Of a DNA stretch of 64,000 nt, positions 47,036-59,605 are shown in pieces. Position numbers and translations under genes: made by a program. Source of the DNA: Heliopora coerulea (lineage: Eukaryota > Cnidaria > Anthozoa > Scleralcyonacea > Helioporidae); contig JASJOG010000077.1 of NCBI GenBank assembly GCA_030142905.1, forward strand, positions 62,001 through 126,000, in the 5' to 3' direction. The notes beneath the pieces were generated by a model. The model was not told the DNA's origin. It made no database searches and was given only the letters and a program-made list of their open reading frames with translations. The first letter of the stretch is position 1. Every line of letters begins with the position of its first letter.

Positions 47036-50000
47036 AACCAAGCCCTACTCTCCACAGTAAACCAAGCAAACTAATATTACAAACAGATTACATATCTAAA
47101 GAAGTCCGCAATCCATTCACTTTCATGGTCATAACTTTATTTTTAACTTTCACAGCCATCAGAACCATAGCAATAAAGAAATTCTCAAACCCCTTTCCTC
47201 CAGAAAACTCTTTCAAACATGCCAATAATCAAAACAGTCCGCTTATCAAAAGATGCTCATAATCGAGCCCCTCTGATGGTCTTACCTGTATTTTGAACTT
47301 TAAAAGCTATCGTAAAGTCACTGGCTTTTAGAGTTAATGTGTACCAAACTTTAAACCTTCAAACAACGAAGGGGAAACAACGACTCGTTAGAAAGAGCAA
47401 TTCTGGGAGACAACAACACAAGAAGCAACAGAAAGAACAGCAGAAAAAAATTAATAAGAGCAGCGATAAAGGTTAACAGCATCAAGAAGCAAAGAAAATT
47501 CTGTAAAACTGTCTCGCGGCACAGTCAGGCTCCCCATTGATGAGTAAAATCAACAGTATTATCAGTAATGGAGTGATGCGTAGGCAGTAATGAATCAACG
47601 TTGAAAAAGTTTAAAGGTAACGCTCTGCCAAAAACGAAAAAACAAGGTACTAACGTTTCAAGCAAAAGCCCTTGAACAACAGCAACGATAAAAAGATAAC
47701 AGCATCACGAAACAAATAAAGTTTGGTAGAACTGTTTCACTTTTTTTCGATGGTACTTTACAGGTAGGTCTCTCATTATCATTGATCTAGCAATCTCTAC
47801 TAGAAACTTTAAAGGCCATTAAGCGAGAAAAAAATACAGGTTTACTTCAAATTTTGTGCTGCATATCAGCGCCCCAAAACTAGTAAATGATTCCGTATAC
47901 CTTACCGTACATTGGTGTATATATAAAAAAAAGTAATCCGACAAACGATGTAGATGTAACATTGTTATTGACGATGTATCGGTATACCGACCATACCTGA
48001 TAGAATTTAACAGATAAATGACCCTAAGTTCTTATGAATGCGCACCCTAAGTTCTTAACAGTGTGTGCACATACTTATAATTCCAAACTCTTCTTGTCTC
48101 CTCGTCGTCTTCTAACAGAAGTACTGCCACAATGTTGCCGCTATCATCCTAGTAGTAAAACAACATGGGCAAAAATGACGATAAAAAGTTAAAAATAAAA
48201 CAAAGACAAGCGTGTTAGGAAATCTTGTTCGCGACAATATTTGGGTATCACTCGGTATTTACTAACATATTCATAATTTGCATCTTTCCATCGGCAAAAA
48301 GGCGTTATCTTGTCGCATTACATCTTGATGTGTAACGTTTAACGACAACAAGCCGTAGACAAATGTGTGTTTTAAAATCAAAACTACAACATGTTGGAAA
48401 TGTGAGAGATGTTAATTTTCCCCGGGGAGATTTCGTTTTAGCTTAAAATATGAAACCACAGTTTGGATAGCAAAAAGACTGAAGAGTAAAAAATAATCGT
48501 ATACGAAAAAGAGAACAGCAGTTATTTCTTAGGTGTTTTTCTTCCCTTTTCCGAGTTCTTGTATTATGCAAAACAGTATTCTTATCTCGTTATCTGACAA
48601 ATAATATAAGTAAACAAACAAACAAACAAACAAAAAACAAACACATAAACAAACATATTTGCATTAACTTTTTCTCGGTGGGATCAGCCTTTTATTATTT
48701 TACTCTGGACGAGGCCAGACGATTGTACTTGTCAGGGAAAGCGGTCTTGCAGGCAAAGGATTAAACGAAGTTTTGACACAGCAGATCATCTGAAATATTT
48801 TCGCAATATTCCTGTTCTTTTTGTTGTTTACCCATGGAAGTATGAAGGATATTTTAAAGTATTTCGGCGAAATTGAAGTATGACATAGAAATTTGCTCAT
48901 TTCTACATTGGCATTTCCCCCACCGTCGAGTTTCAAATGCAAAAAAATCAAATTAATCTTCGAGCAAATATCAATGTCATAAATAGAACACGTGATAAGG
49001 CCATAACCAAGGTCAGCTGACACGACCTCTATATAATTTTTACTTATATCTTAGTTCTCTACATCCACAAGTTAACATAAGTGTTCAGCATCTGGTTTGT
49101 AATTATATATTTTGACTAACTGACAAACGGTAAATAATTCTCTGAGGATGTTGTAAGTTAAACAGCGAAGCGTTGAATTTAATTAATCTTTTACATTTCT
49201 ACTTTATTACGGCCTTATTACGTGTTCTACGCTGTGCACTGACATTTATACTAAGATCACGGTTTCCGCCACGAGAATCAATTGCGGTAAATCAAAGCAA
49301 ATTTCATTATTATTTTCGATTGCAACAACTAAAGTTTACAACGGCGTTCACAATTGGCTGTAGAAACCAGGTCACTTAACTACAGGAAATCCAAAATCTT
49401 TACCCTCTCGTTAATTTATTACCTGGTGCGGGCTTTCGTGCACCTTCCAAGTTTTTATCCTCGCGAACCCGTGTTGCGGTCCCACACTCCATGGACCAAA
49501 ATTAGCTGATGACAAGAAAGAAAACAGTTGGCTATTTAATTTTAGTCTCGTCAGACTGGATTTATTGCACGTACGAATACTAATACCACGCTTCGTGCTG
49601 AGATTAACTTCTAGACGTGATAATCTTCAGAATCTGTCACTCTAATCAATATCTACCCATATCTATAAATATATAATAATCTAGTATACAGTATGGTGTA
49701 GTGGTCACCACACGTAATTACGAGATGGGAGACTCGGATGAGACTCTCGGTCGGACCAATCAACATTAGTAAATTGTCACAATTTCGCGTCTTCTCGGAT
49801 TACGACGTTCAATCGTAGGTCTCCGGATCTCCATTAATGGGGCTTCTAGCACCTTGGGCTAATCCGCTCAACTTAAAGTGAGAAAGACAGATAAGTCAAA
49901 TTTATTGTATTGCCGTGTGTATGCAAATTTTGAATGTATTTGGGAAATTGGTGCTGATTTGCATAATAATTAGGAACGCACTGTACTCCTTTATAAAGAT

Positions 50001-50088
50001 CCGAAATTAATGAAATAGAATGTGAAAATTGAAATATAAATAGCCAAGCCAACATCATAGAAAATAATCTCATAGTTAATGTTTGTAA
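47036..50088. other. Gene-poor stretch
   Basis: No exon supported. It holds an (AAAC)n run at about 48613-48655, a degenerate hammerhead-like tail (CTGAGGA at 49142-49148) and a SINE relic at 49685-49860. Confidence 0.5.
49685..49860 (+). repeat. SINE relic
   Basis: tRNA-like start TGGTGTAGTGGTCACCAC followed by a CTCGGATTACGACGTTCA body and TAGGTCTCCGG; weak B box. Confidence 0.4.
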
Positions 50089-50375
50089 TTACTTACGGAA
50101 AACAACAGGTATGCCACCTCTAATCGCTTTCTTACCATCAAATACTGCTTGCTTGCTAAAGGTAAGGTGGAGTAAAATTGATGTAGTTATGGTTGGGAGA
50201 CTCGTAAAGGAACAGACATATATACAGATAGACAGAAGGACTGAACAACCAACGAGTAAATTGGCAAACAAAACAACGGACAGGGTAAAAGAGTTGATGA
50301 TAGAGTTAAAGACAGAGATATAGACAGAGGTAGACAGACAGACAGAAATGTAGAAAGGAAGCAAAAAAGGGATGA

Positions 50376-50592
50376 AGAAAGAAAGAAAGAAAGAAAGAAA
50401 GGAAGGAAGCAAGGAAGGAAGCAAGGAAGGAAGCAAGGAAGGAAGCAAGGAAGGAAGCAAGGAAGGAAGCAAGCAAGGAAGCAAGCAAGGAAGCAAGGAA
50501 GCAAGGAAGCAAGGAAGGAAGGAAGGGAAGGAAGGAAGGAAGGAAGGAAGGAAGGAAGGAAGGAAGGAAGGAAGGAAGGAAGGAAGGAAAAA
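50376..50592. repeat. (GGAA)n/(GGAAGCAA)n microsatellite
   Basis: GAAA, GGAAGCAA and GGAA units in blocks; all overlapping frames are K/E/G/S or L/P/S repeats without biological meaning. Confidence 0.95.
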
Positions 50593-52757
50593 AAGGAATG
50601 ACAGAGGTGTCTAGGCAAGGCAGAACCCAAAAGCTTCTTTGTGTTAAACAGTAACTGACTAAAAAATTAGGAATTGGGGGGGGGGGGAGATGTAAGGAGG
50701 AAAAACATGTACCAGTAGTAAGATAAAATAAGATATAGCATTTATGACTGCCTGCATACATTCTTGAATATTCATTGAATATTTAGCATTAACATGCAAT
50801 CTTATAAATTACAATTTATGTAGTTGATGAAGGAAATTTTTGAATAGTTGTTCCACACAGATCCTAGTAATTGACGGAAGTGCAAAACCTTCAGATGTTC
50901 AAAACAGTTGCTGTACATGCTATGTGGTGAAACAGCAACTGGCATAGTGAGGTCTTCCAGGACCTGAGGGCAAAGTCAATATTAGCTCCTTTCTGCATTC
51001 TCCCTCTGGTGTCAAAGACCCAAGATCTCTCCCATGAAAAATTTTGTGCTGTCAGAAAACAAAATGATGCATTTAAAGCATATCTAGCCAAATAACTAAA
51101 CAGTTTAAAATAACATTCTAGACCCAAATTAGCTGATGATTCCCTATTTTATGTACTATACTGTATTAGTCATTGTAATTATGTACCCTTGTTGGCATTG
51201 ATTTGACACCTCCCACCATTTTGGCACAAGTAAGAGTTCTGCAAATAATGCTTAATAATGGGAAGATGTTTTGGTTGGGGCATAAAAGTTTACTATTTCA
51301 ACTGACTGCAAAACTGGTCTTTTTAATTTTACTCTGGCTGGTTAACTCTGACAGTTTTGCTCACCAAGGAATAATTTCTTAATCAACACGGAGGATTAAC
51401 TTATTACATTGCTTCCTTGAAAGCTTTTAAGTACCCCTAGCACTGGCATTTCCTGATATACTGAGAAAATTCTATTGCCACTAGTTTGACCACAGTACAA
51501 AGCAATACCTCAAGAATTAATATAAAATTTACTCTTTACTCTATTATTAAGTTATAGGAAATAGATACACGAGAAATATTACCACTCCTCTAGAAATGAA
51601 ATCAGTCGATAACATAACGAAGATGAATGCTAAACTAATGTACATGAGATTTTCTAGGTGTGTACAAGCTGAGGGTATGTTGCCGCAAATTCTATAAAAA
51701 ATTTACTATTAATAATGTATAACTGGTATATAATAATTGCTGTATGATGCAATACAAGTTGTTCTAAATAACCATGTTTGCCAACCATTTTGTGGTCATT
51801 AATTTTAAGCACATAAGTCTAAGGAAAGATTTATGCAAATCAGGATGATTCACCATCTGATTTGAAACTACCCATTTGACAGCCATTCTTGCTGGTTAAC
51901 TTCCTCTCCATGAACTATTCGTGAATATTCATATAAATACAGGAAATGCTGCTGATGAATCAAATATTTCAAGATTACTAACAAGAAATGAAATTCCTTC
52001 GGTATCATGATACAGTTGGCTTTAGACTTCATAACCCTTTATAGTCTATATCTGACTTTTTATTTTACTCTCGCTAATGCCAGACAATTTTACTTTTCAC
52101 ATGGAGACATCTTGGACAGGAAAGGTATTTAACAAAATCTAGCACAGGCAAGGAATTCCAATATTTCCACCTTCTCCTGAGAATGCCGCTGCTTGTTTCA
52201 TGCACTCAGGGTATTATGACCATTGTAATGCCCACTCAAAAGCTCGCAATTGTGGCAAATACAGGTGATGATTCAGTTACTTAACCACTACATTTAAGAT
52301 GAGTATTATGCAGGAGGTTCCCCATACAATTGGAACAGTACAACAAAATAAAATTACCTGACAAACAAGATTTCAGAGCCTTTGCATTTCCAAGATATTA
52401 CAGTAGCTCCTACAACACAAAATTAAAGCAAAGTATAAATAAATTTAATATCAGTAAAAAGAAAACAAGCCATCAAGGAACGTCTGTGTTGGGAGGTCAT
52501 GGCTGGCAAGCTTCCTGAAAATATTTAAAGTATGAATTTAGAAATTTATACATGATACAACTCATTTCATCTCCTGAAAACCAAACTATGTGATAACAAA
52601 AATGAAAACTCCGATGCATTGCAATCTTTCATTTATGCTTTAATCTTTGGGTGGTACTGACTTTTGAGAAAAAATCAGGGGTCAATGCCTCAACCCCCTG
52701 TCCTAGTGTTCCCGACCCTAAAATGAAAACTAAAAAGAACTAAATGTCAGCTTACCA

Positions 52758-52826
52758 TGCAAGAGGACTTCTACTTCAGTGTCCTTATCTTTCTTTAGAA
52801 CAACCCTCGGCAAATCGCTTGCCATA
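52758..52826 (-). CDS. Candidate first coding exon of an unidentified - strand gene
   Basis: ATG at 52826 gives MASDLPRVVLKKDKDTEVEV and LLH, with a GTAAGC donor right after a split G codon. A possible next exon begins after ATATTTTCAG near 52514 but reads only about 30 codons to a stop. No family recognised. It sits about 520 bp from the divergent first exon at 53347, suggesting a shared promoter. Confidence 0.4.
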
Positions 52827-53346
52827 TTCTATTCATCAAATGCACAATACAATGCAATGCTGAGTTAAATTACCCAAAGAATTCCTCACGAAGATTGGAA
52901 ACAACTTTCATGGCAGGAGATTGCCACGCATAGGTCTACTTATCATTAACTTACGGGTGTTTCGTGGCTGTTCCGCAAAAGTCCTGTTAATAAAAAAATA
53001 TTCTAATATCATGGAAGACTTACGAACAATGTCTCCTCACTTCGCACGTTAATAAAACCAAGTTATGTAATTATAATTAGGAACCACGCCTTGCACGTCC
53101 TGGGAATGAGTACCGATTATTGCCATTTGCCATTGAACATGAACAATACTCAGAAGCTTTCAGTTAATTCCAAATTGAAAACTACATCAAAGTAAACGAA
53201 CGAAATTGCAATTCACTCAAGAAATTATGTTATTAATTACAAATTATTGCGCAAACTACTTTCCACGATGAAATCAAGCATGGACCATACTGTGGACTTG
53301 TGGGACAACTTTCGTGGTTAAAATTTGCGTGATTTTGATGTCCTGA

Positions 53347-53627
53347 ATGTTTCAACATAGGCGTGCACTGAGTAAGCAAGATGTTTTGCACAGACCAATC
53401 AAACCCGTTGGCAATGGCTTAGGAACGACTGCGTTTGATATCGATCGACATGCTTCAAAAATTGCTGCGAAGAAATTAGGGTTAAATAAATTAAACGAAG
53501 CAAATATTTTGTCACAGGTAAGTTTCAATTTTCCAGAGAGTGATCAATCACAAATTCTAAATTGCGTACTTTGTTACAATTACAGATCAATTACCCAAGA
53601 ATTGACCAAATCACTCGCGCTGGATGA
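53347..53627 (+). CDS. Small two-exon gene encoding a 70-residue protein
   Basis: Exon 1 is 53347-53517 (57 codons, MFQHRRALSKQ...NEANILSQ) with a CAG/GTAAGT donor. A 68-nt intron ends in TTACAATTACAG. Exon 2 is 53586-53627 (INYPRIDQITRAG, TGA), in phase 0. The protein is basic at its N-terminus and charged, without signal peptide or membrane segment. I do not recognise the family. The sequence has the balanced composition of a real protein and both splice sites are good, but the intron is short. Confidence 0.55.
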
Positions 53628-55037
53628 GTGGGTAACCAATGGATTTTGACCTTTGTCTATATTTGTGCTGGATAACCGTATCATCTGATCTGTCATCCCT
53701 ACTCTTAAAGTTGTAGTAAGGGCCATTCATATTGGGTTGAGTGTTACTGCAGGCGAAAACTTGAGTACCTGGAGAAAAGTTAGACCTTCATCGTTAAGTT
53801 GAGTTAAACTGGACAACATTCTTCTAACTCTTGATCAAGGTGACTTTAATCAGACAACTACATTGAGCTAGAAATCCTAGAATCAAACTAAGAGGTTAAA
53901 GGCATATGCACTACCACTGTGCCACTTACACCCTTGCATGCTTGTTGCCACCAAAGATATGTTTATGTTATTTACAACCACATTTAATGATATAAATATT
54001 CTTTGGTACTAAAAGTCACTCAAGGGCCTGGGGATACATCTAAGAGACCAAATATGACTCGAACTTTTTGGTATTTCAAACAGCGAAAAGTAAAATGTTC
54101 CTAGTTGAATCAATCAGCACTAAAGCTCGGATTATGGAAACTTGAGCATCTCTTGAAGTGTTCATTTCCTTATAGGGCAATGTTGATGGAGAAGAGCAGT
54201 GAAGTCAAGCAGGGACGGCGGAGCGAAATTTCGAGGGGGGGGTGGGGTGGCTAGTGATACAAAGACAACCTTTAGCATGTTTCCTCGGAAAATTTCACAA
54301 CAAATCTTCTGAAAAATATTTGTTTCAACGTTGTTTTTGGGGAAAAACGAGGGGGGCTGTAGCCCTTCGCTCGTTGGCTCCGTCGTCCTTGTCAAGTATG
54401 GCGACAATAGCTCTCTCAAAGGTAGGAAGCCGGAGCCAAAAATGACCACTGGAGAGCATCGGGTAGTGTTCTCCCCAGTTAATATTTGAAAGAGGTAACC
54501 AAAGATACTGCAACTTGTATGTGTTGGAAACTTCAGCTTTCTCTGATCTTTTTGCCTTTTCACTTCCGGGTTCCCAGAGCGGGTGTGTCTGCGCATATTA
54601 GACTGAAATGATAGGAGTAAAAAGAAAAGCTTCAAAAAGGCCAAAACCTGCAGAAACAACTTGGCCGGTTGATCAAATTTTGCCTGCCTAGCGGTTTCAA
54701 AAACGAAGAAAAGAAAAAAAGAAAACGGGGAAAATTTAATGTCCGCACTGCATCAATATATTAATCAATATAAACCGGAATTGAAAAATATAGCCTCGCC
54801 CTATGATATTTAGTGCCGTGACCTGACAGGTACATCCCATAGCAGAGATGAACAAAAGATGGTGACATACGTTATTAAATATGCAAAGAGGTCTACACGT
54901 TTACTGGTTATGTAAATTACCGCACAGCTGACGAGTCACTTGGTTTACGAAAACATATCTGGGTTATCGAATATCCTGTATTCTTCGCCAACGCGTCCAA
55001 GCTTAAATTTCATTTCAATGAGTGGCAGAACGTGAGA

Positions 55038-55655
55038 ATGAACGACGACTATGATTACTTGTTCAAGTTGCTGTTAATTGGGGATTCTGGGGTAGGCAAG
55101 TCTTGTATTCTACTTCGCTTTGCCGACGACACCTTCTCCGAGTCATACATCAGTACTATAGGAGTGGACTTCAAGATACGCACGTTGACGATCAATGAGA
55201 AGAAAGTGAAGCTCCAGATCTGGGATACTGCTGGACAGGAACGATTCCGAACGCTTACGACTGCTTATTATCGCAGTGCTCACGGCATTGTGTTGGTTTA
55301 CGATGTGAACGATCGAGAAACCTTCTTCCACATCGAGAACTGGCTTCAGGAGGTTGGACGTTACGCGTCGAGCGACGTGAACAGAATCTTGGTCGGCAAT
55401 AAATGTGACATTCTCGACAAACGGGAAGTCGAATACGAAACCGCTCGCGTCTACGCCGAGAAGCTAGAAGTATCGTTCATCGAGGCAAGTGCCAAAGACA
55501 GAACAAATATCGACAAAGTATTTAACATAATGGCTGGGGAATTGATGAATAAACTGGGAGAGACCTCGAATACTGTGCCAGTCCATGAAAACAACGTTGA
55601 ACTTGGACAAGGGAAACCTGTATCGAATGGCTACAGGTGCTGCGGATATGGGTGA
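55038..55655 (+). CDS. Rab1-like small GTPase, intronless
   Basis: 205 residues; the frame starts two codons earlier at a GTG, but ATG at 55038 ([15 protein letters not shown]) matches Rab1/Rab8-type N-termini. Nucleotide-binding motifs are complete: GDSGVGKS (15-22), switch I Thr40 in [16 protein letters not shown] (62-68), NKCD (121-124), ASAK (150-153). The C-terminus ends CCGYG, a CCXXX geranylgeranylation signal. Closest by eye to Rab1, which drives ER-to-Golgi traffic, but divergent in switch II (AYYRSAHG) and the tail. Lack of introns suggests a retrocopy that stayed functional. Exact Rab subfamily uncertain. Confidence 0.92.
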   Translation: MNDDYDYLFKLLLIGDSGVGKSCILLRFADDTFSESYISTIGVDFKIRTLTINEKKVKLQIWDTAGQERFRTLTTAYYRSAHGIVLVYDVNDRETFFHIENWLQEVGRYASSDVNRILVGNKCDILDKREVEYETARVYAEKLEVSFIEASAKDRTNIDKVFNIMAGELMNKLGETSNTVPVHENNVELGQGKPVSNGYRCCGYG

Positions 55656-56325
55656 CGCGAATAACTGGGATTGATTTAATGTGACGACTGATGTGTCGTT
55701 TTACCTAAACCGTACATGATTCGCTTTGTGTAACATCAGTATAATTGAATTGAACACACTAAGGTTTCATTTTCGTAAAGCACTTCCGTTTTCGTAATAT
55801 AAATGGTTTTATTTTGTTTCGCACCACAGAACCCGTCAACTGAACGCCTTGATAATTTAAGATTAATAATCCTTGTGGCGTTTACAATTAAATTATGGAG
55901 GATAAATCGGTGAAAATAGTGAGGGAAGATTGAATGATTTCGCTCTTCTGTGGCAGAAATCCTTGTAGTTCGAGTCTGACAGTATTTGAATGCAAACATG
56001 AGATAAACATTACTGTCACCTGATATCTCGTCGTGGCCTTTCATCTCCCTGAAGTTCTTGAAGAAGTTGTCCGTACATGATTTAACCACAATGCTTAGAA
56101 ACTTAAATTACCTCTAATAACAGATAAAGAGGACAAACATATTACTGTAAATTGAGTAGGTAGTAGCTTTCTTCTCACTAAATCAAATCTTTTAGGAATT
56201 TTCAGCAAGAAAAGATAGGTTTTCAACCTATATTTTAGTAAGATACATCACTTCTCGCAAATTGTTCTCTCCATTATGGCCAATTAAACAACATTGTGAA
56301 ACGAGATGTCAGGGCAGATGGGGGG

Positions 56326-56585
56326 GGGCGCAACCAGGATTTCGGAGACGGGGGCAAAGTCAAAAAGCTCCTCCATTGACGGGAAGGTCGAGAAGTAACC
56401 TCGCAGGAAAACGTTTCGATTTAAGAGTCATAAAATGCATTTAAAATGCATTTCCTAGCCCAAATATTGCAAAAACCACACGATTTTCTCAACAAAATAT
56501 GCGATATTCGGCCAGGACAATAAACCTGACCCACCGAAAGGGAAGCAATTGCTTCCATTGCCTCACCCCTTGGTTGCGTCCCCGA
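56326..56585. mobile_element. Possible MITE, copy 1
   Basis: Begins GGGGCGCAACCAGG and ends CCTTGGTTGCGTCCCC, inverted. Similar ends occur at 57316-57523. No transposase. Confidence 0.4.
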
Positions 56586-57315
56586 ATGCAGAAGTCTTTT
56601 TGCTCTTCACGAGGAAACAATTTACAATATGCTAGTTCCTGCTGGAGGCGTAGATCCTGAATATTAACATAAGATCAGAAAACTGGACACGACGAAGGGA
56701 CGAAACTTTTGTAGCAGCCAAGCCCCGACACAGGATAACTTGATAAAGCCAGACATAAGTCCAAGCAAAAGCCGAAGTACACAAAGGTGAAATAAAGAAA
56801 AAAATATCCTCGATTTATGTTCAGTTCTTTTCAAAGGACATGCTCGAGTCCCGCTGGAAAAGTTTCGCTTCGGGACTCCTTAATGAGGAAGTGAGGGTGT
56901 TACAATGATTTCGAAAAACTCGACCGTTTTAACATTAAATTCTGGCAAAATCTGTTCTTTCTTCAGTAGAAAAAGTCAGTCCAATTTATTGACGCCCCTC
57001 CAATCCTGAAACTGGTATCACTACTGGGTCGGTTTGACGTCACATGAAAACCTGAGGTGGTTTTGCCTTGAATATTTCATCGAGTACCACATTTTTTCAA
57101 AAAAGCCTCCATGTTTTTCTTCGAATAAATCTCTCGCTGATCTTTAATCACTTGAAAGCTCGCGCATGGGCTATCTCATCCCATCTCGGTGGAGCAAGAT
57201 AAGTGAACTCAAATTTTCGACGCGGTTCACTTTATATACGCAACGCCTCGTTTTAAAAATGCCGCATTCGCTCCAAATGGTGCTTTACAGAAATAAATTA
57301 GGACAATTTTTCAAG

Positions 57316-57523
57316 CGGTGCAACCAGGAATTTCGAAGCCGGCAGGGGTAGGAGAGAAGTATCAAGACACTGTAGGGGAGATGTTGATCATTTCGAGTGC
57401 AGTGGATCAACGTGGCTTTGGGGAATGAGGGCAAAAACCTGTCACTAACAGGGTACACATAAGACCTCCAACAAAAATGGCAAGTTTGGCAATCCCCCAA
57501 CCTTCCTCTAGTTGCGCCCCTGT
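57316..57523. mobile_element. Possible MITE, copy 2
   Basis: Begins CGGTGCAACCAGGA and ends CTAGTTGCGCCCCTG, inverted; related to copy 1 by its ends and by GATTTCG/AATTTCG start. Confidence 0.4.
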
Positions 57524-57960
57524 TTTCGCACGTTACAGTCTATAAAACAAAACAAATTTCGAAAACAAGACTCATCTTGAAAACTCAAGATGCCAGTTAT
57601 AGAACTAGAGAGTAGGGACAAAATTGAAACAGTGATATGACGAATATGTTTCAACTTCATCACCAGACTGCACATTTAGAAAAGCAAGCCGCATCTGTCA
57701 CTTTATGCTGTATATATATTCATAAAACTCATTAAGAATTCATGAGGAAAATGCAAAAGAAAATCATAACTGTGTCTTGTCTACATTTGATGCAGACTTC
57801 TCAAACTCATTAATAATTCACGAAGAAAAAACAAAAGAAATACATAATTAATCAGTATTTAGAAATCGGAGGAAAATTACAGCTGAATTTTTCCAGCTTT
57901 CGGCTGGATTTTCGCTTAAAATACTGATTCGTTTGAGAAGCAATTTCAAACAGTCGTTTA

Positions 57961-58044
57961 GTGTTCTTCCTCCGATTTCTAGATACCTCGAAACTCGTTA
58001 AGAAAACTCGTTTCTCGGTATCTAGAAATCGGAGGAAGAACACC
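57961..58044. repeat. Hairpin-forming inverted repeat
   Basis: Arms 57961-57988 and 58016-58044 (GTTCTTCCTCCGATTTCTAG and its complement). A related design, with different arms, is at 62240-62342. Confidence 0.75.
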
Positions 58045-58054
58045 AACTCGTACT

Positions 58055-58620
58055 TGTAATATTACATAAAGCATTCGGCGAACCATGCTGTAGCGCGTCG
58101 TATGTCGGTCAAACAAGCCGGCTTTTACACACGCTAGTTTCAGATCATTTGGATATCTCTGCCCTTACTGGTAGGAAGTGTGCTAATCCCTCTCCCTCAA
58201 GTATACTTTCACACCACCTCGAAACCGGACATTCCGTTACACTTGACGATTTTCGAATATTAACCTTGTGTTCACCACCGCTAGATCTTCTCATTAGAGA
58301 AAGTCTACTTATTAAGAACCTTAATCCGTCGCTTAACGCAAACCTGGGCCCTATTCCTCTTTCTTAATTCTAATTTTTATCATCACCTTTCTTAATCGTT
58401 TTCAGCTCTTTGTCTTTTCTTGCCACAACCTACTCACGTCATTGCCTTTTATGTAAATAGCAACACTAGCCTATTTTTATCTGTTACTCTGTAATTTATT
58501 CATTCCCTGATGATGTTGCGCTAAGCAACGAAACGTTGGATCCATTAAATGTTCAGAAACTTTTCTTTGTTCATGGCTTTACTTCGCGCATTTTGCTGGG
58601 CTTTGATATTTATACTTCGA
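58055..58620 (+). mobile_element. Penelope-like element, 5'-truncated
   Basis: Coding relic CCSASYVGQTSRLLHT..VSDHLDISALTGRK..HHLETGHSVTLDDF and LLIRESLLIKNLNPSLNANL is the GIY-YIG C-terminus. It is followed by the tail with a hammerhead-like core at 58507-58533 and CTTCGCGCATTTTGCTGGGC. Confidence 0.75.
58507..58533 (+). ncRNA. Hammerhead-ribozyme-like core in Penelope-like tail
   Basis: CTGATGA, extra T, stem GTTGC / GCAAC with loop GCTAA, then GAAAC. Same layout as 22307-22333, 24974-25000 and 28583-28611. Confidence 0.5.
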
Positions 58621-59484
58621 ATACGGTTCCCGCTTGGTTCCTCCCTGGCAGCAGTCACGAATTTCAGCCTGCCTAAACTCAGGAAATCCCCCAATGTTTC
58701 GTGAATCTGAGTCAGCTGTTACCTACATCAGTTCCTTCCAGTCAAAATGATAGAACTCCTTTCTGAGAAAATTTGGCTTTTTAGGGGTATCTGCATGCAT
58801 GCAGCTGCATCGCTATCTGCACGCCTGCATCGAGATCTTGCAAAACAGGTGAGAATCAATGTACATGCGTAAGTGTATGTTGAGTACGAGCTTATTGATT
58901 CTACCGTAAAGCTGAAGAAAAAAATTGTTTAGACGTGTTTGGTGAATGTTGAACTGAACAATTCATATTAAATATACTTCGTAATGCTACATCCAGATAT
59001 TTACATACTACAGGGCATGGCTTAATTTTGTGTTATTTTAATTGACATCTTTTTCTGTTTGATGATATAGAAACAAGCGGGTGTGATAAACCCAACTTTT
59101 AATAAAAGTTTTGACCTATAATGAGTATTTGTTCTTAATGTCACCACCCGCCAACTTTCTCGACCAAATGTCGCTTGGATGTTTTCAGAAATCTTGGATC
59201 CATCTTAAAGCGTGCGTTTAGAAGGACTACAAACACAGTCGGCAGACTCGTCAAATGACACGCCGCCGTAAATTGCTCCTCCTTTAATAAACAACGCATG
59301 GTAATTACAAAAGGTCAATGACTGTCATTTTTATTAAATTCTTTCAGAACCGTGGGAGTTCATTTTAGTTGCGATCTTCATTATTCAAAACCTACTTGAT
59401 GAGTCTTTAAACACCATCAAAAATAATCAATTTTAAGATATGTCTTAGACTAAAAGGGACTAGACAGTTGGAGCAGAAAATGAA

Positions 59485-59605
59485 ATGATGCACAGCTTTG
59501 GTTTCTCGTTTTGGATGTTGAATTTGGTTTTCATATTCCTGCTAGACTTTAAGCAAGGATTTGAGGAAGTGTGTTATCAAGGAATATTTGAACTTGTTCA
59601 GGAAG
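59485..59605 (+). CDS. PAN-EGF gene exon 1 (signal peptide)
   Basis: ATG ATG at 59485, 40 codons plus one base, donor GTCAGT. An upstream ATG at 59480 is out of frame and stops at once. Confidence 0.6.

Larger units (their letters stand above)
55656..59484. other. Intergenic stretch with MITEs and a Penelope-like fragment
   Basis: No gene supported. Contains two GGCGCAACCAGG-ended segments (about 56326-56585 and 57316-57523), a foldback (57961-58044) and a Penelope-like endonuclease relic (58055-58620). Confidence 0.6.

Noticed and set aside
50089..50761. Long L/P/S and K/E/G frames on both strands
   Set aside because: Translation of the (GGAA)n microsatellite.
52148..52265. Possible + strand exon (ENAAACFMHSGYYDHCNAHS) between AG and GTGATG
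   Set aside because: Weak donor, no partner exon found, no domain; composition alone is not enough.
54162..54659. 165-residue - strand frame
   Set aside because: No recognisable domain, proline-rich end over a G-run region, no supporting start or splice context; could be a repeat but not supportable.
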